Shown here piece by piece: positions 5,175-5,881 of a stretch of DNA of 5,881 bases (position 1 is its first letter; every line of letters starts with the position of its first letter). This stretch comes from Chloroflexota bacterium (GTDB taxonomy: Bacteria > Chloroflexota > Anaerolineae > Ardenticatenales > Ardenticatenaceae), in contig DOUV01000138.1 of assembly GCA_003520455.1 (NCBI GenBank), positions 1 to 5,881 of the forward strand, read 5' to 3'. The translations under genes and the position numbers were made by a program. The notes beneath the pieces are model-generated. The model was not told the DNA's origin, did not search any database, and was given only the letters and a program-made list of their open reading frames with translations.

Positions 5175-5546
5175 GTGAGCAAGATCCTGTACAAAGAACT
5201 CTCCTACGCCATTGTCGGCGCCGCGATGGAGGTGCATCGCATCCTCAGCCCCGGCTCCCTGGAAGCAGTCTACCAGGCGTCCCTGGCGCACGAACTCTCG
5301 CTGCGCGGCATTCAGTTCGAGCAATTCAAGAAGCTGCCGGTCTCCTACAAAGGTGTTCTGGTGGGCGAGTACGTCGCCGACTTCGTGATCGAGGACAAGA
5401 TCATTGTGGAACTCAAGGCGGTCTCAACGCTCCATCCGCGACACGACGCCCAGGCCCTCAACTCCCTGACCGCCACCGGCTTCCGCCTGGCCCTCGTGCT
5501 GAACTTCGGGGCCGCTTCACTCAAATACAAGCGCGTGGTGAAGTGA
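5175..5546 (+). CDS. GxxExxY-family PD-(D/E)XK nuclease-like protein (123 aa)
   Basis: The protein begins MSKILYKELSYAIVGAAMEV and carries the family signature GSLEAVY (Gly27, Glu30, Tyr33). It also has a PD-(D/E)XK-like core: EYVADFVI (Asp69), then IIVELKAV (Glu79, Lys81), and a Gln at 93. It ends FRLALVLNFGAASLKYKRVV, the typical family C-terminus. The length of about 120 residues is normal. The fold predicts a nuclease, but the biological role of GxxExxY proteins is not known to me. GTG at 5175 is chosen because GAGG (5165-5168) lies 6 nt upstream and because the longer frame from 5112 would start inside the palindrome. The gene stands alone between inverted palindromes P1 and P2, 22 bp after one and 31 bp before the other. 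No partner toxin, antitoxin or methylase gene is adjacent. Confidence 0.88.
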   Translation: MSKILYKELSYAIVGAAMEVHRILSPGSLEAVYQASLAHELSLRGIQFEQFKKLPVSYKGVLVGEYVADFVIEDKIIVELKAVSTLHPRHDAQALNSLTATGFRLALVLNFGAASLKYKRVVK

Positions 5547-5577
5547 CCCCTGCGCCCCACAAACGGCGAGAACGTCA

Positions 5578-5636
5578 GCCACGAATTCCACGAATAATAA
5601 AAAAGCCAATTCGTGTCAATTCGTGGAATTCGTGGC
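5578..5636 (-). repeat. Palindromic repeat P2 (right hairpin, inverted copy of P1)
   Basis: Perfect 18-nt arms, 5578-5595 (GCCACGAATTCCACGAAT) and 5619-5636, enclose a 23-nt loop. The loop contains TTCGTGTCA at 5610-5618, the exact reverse complement of the asymmetric third unit in P1, so P2 is P1 turned around. It ends 16 bp before the dehydrogenase ATG. There is no U-tract after the stem, so it is not a standard terminator. Confidence 0.85.
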
Positions 5637-5652
5637 CACCATCCCATCACCG

Positions 5653-5881
5653 ATGAACACTATGCCACCACCTACGCTACTCACCAAGATCGCTCACCGC
5701 GAGGCGCGCGTCGCCATCGTCGGCCTCGGCTACGTCGGGCTGCCGCTCGCCGTTGCCTTCGCCCGGGCCGGCTTCCGCGTCACCGGCATCGACGTCGACC
5801 AGCGCAAGGTCGATGCCATCACCCGGGGCCACGCCTCCATCGCGGACATCCCATCGGAAGTCCTCGCCCACTACACCGTCG
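5653..5881 (+). CDS. Nucleotide-sugar dehydrogenase, N-terminal fragment (runs off the window)
   Basis: The visible 76 residues contain the Rossmann NAD-binding start ARVAIVGLGYVGLPLAVAFA (GxGxxG-type loop GLGYVG) and the acidic end of strand two, VTGIDVD, followed by QRKVDAITRG and IADIPSEVLA. This is typical of the UDP-glucose/UDP-N-acetylhexosamine 6-dehydrogenase family. The IADIPSE segment is closest in feel to WbpA-type UDP-N-acetylglucosamine 6-dehydrogenases. These cytoplasmic enzymes oxidise the C6 hydroxyl of a nucleotide sugar to a uronic acid for surface polysaccharide synthesis. ATG at 5653 or at 5662 could be the start; neither has a clear Shine-Dalgarno site. The P2 hairpin sits just upstream and may have separated the gene from its original leader. 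The catalytic Cys domain lies outside the window, so the subfamily cannot be fixed. Confidence 0.85.
   Translation, partial: MNTMPPPTLLTKIAHREARVAIVGLGYVGLPLAVAFARAGFRVTGIDVDQRKVDAITRGHASIADIPSEVLAHYTV

Larger units (their letters stand above)
4889..5656 (+). pseudogene. Small ORF with 3' end apparently replaced by a palindromic repeat; only about 60 codons gene-like
   Basis: ATG at 4889 has a good Shine-Dalgarno site (GAGG at 4879-4882, 6 nt spacing). The first 60 or so residues look real: a polar start, then SALSVLDADLAGLIDRALTR (probable helix), then VGDFGQVRLVVVKDRLRFIK (probable beta hairpin). This helix-hairpin layout with a basic glycine/valine turn resembles small DUF2292-like proteins, but the match is from memory and weak. 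From about 5069 the frame enters the palindrome at 5095-5152 and then reads the nuclease gene out of frame, without a stop until 5656. Residues past about 65 are therefore almost certainly not authentic. The natural C-terminus and stop may have been lost when the repeat unit arrived. The alternative is that the whole ORF is chance GC coding potential. Confidence 0.4.

Noticed and set aside
5578..5636. Rho-independent terminator after the nuclease gene
   Set aside because: The stem has a long 23-nt loop and no T-tract follows; the same structure inverted precedes the gene, so a repeat explains it better.
5095..5636. CRISPR array made of the ATTCGTG-type units
   Set aside because: The units are 7-9 nt, only two or three per arm, palindromic, and there are no regular spacers.

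Overview
This looks like a chromosome segment from a GC-rich, repeat-laden bacterium. I suspect Chloroflexota: the transposases, the GxxExxY protein with ATTCGTG-type palindromes, and the TGAACAG-type heptamer repeats are combinations I associate with that phylum. This is a judgement from memory, not a search result. About three quarters of the window is an insertion-sequence (IS) island; ordinary host genes remain only at the edges.

Layout from left to right. (1) Positions 76-456, minus strand, hold a small AT-richer gene for a zinc-ribbon protein. (2) Positions 455-2279 are a complete single-gene IS66-type element (ISBst12-like group) with 24-bp terminal inverted repeats that match at 21 positions; its transposase is on the minus strand. 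Its left tip falls exactly on the start codon of the zinc-ribbon gene. (3) Immediately adjacent, from 2280, begins an ISAzo13-family element. Its transposase is split into two overlapping frames joined by a run of seven A, a probable -1 programmed frameshift giving about 399 residues. Its right terminal repeat is cut in two: the inner half lies at 3601-3615 and the outer half at 4759-4776. (4) Between those halves sits an IS4-family element, about 3616-4754, with a minus-strand transposase that keeps a complete D-D-E triad and YREK signature. This is a nested insertion whose order can be read from the sequence.

(5) Right of the island are a short TGAACAG-type tandem repeat and a small ORF (4889 onward) with a good Shine-Dalgarno site. 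The ORF loses its gene-like character and its stop as it runs into a palindrome. (6) Positions 5095-5636 form a 542-bp unit: a GxxExxY-family PD-(D/E)XK nuclease-like gene (5175-5546) flanked by two near-identical hairpins in opposite orientation. The hairpins differ at two stem positions, and both differences are matched by compensating changes in the opposite arm. This is the most interesting non-textbook structure in the window and could be a small mobile or structure-forming unit. (7) From 5653 the window ends inside the N-terminus of a nucleotide-sugar dehydrogenase, which suggests that a polysaccharide or O-antigen locus begins to the right.

The genes do not form one pathway. The window records successive insertions around a zinc-ribbon gene on one side and a surface-sugar locus on the other. 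No RNA genes, CRISPR arrays or origins were seen.
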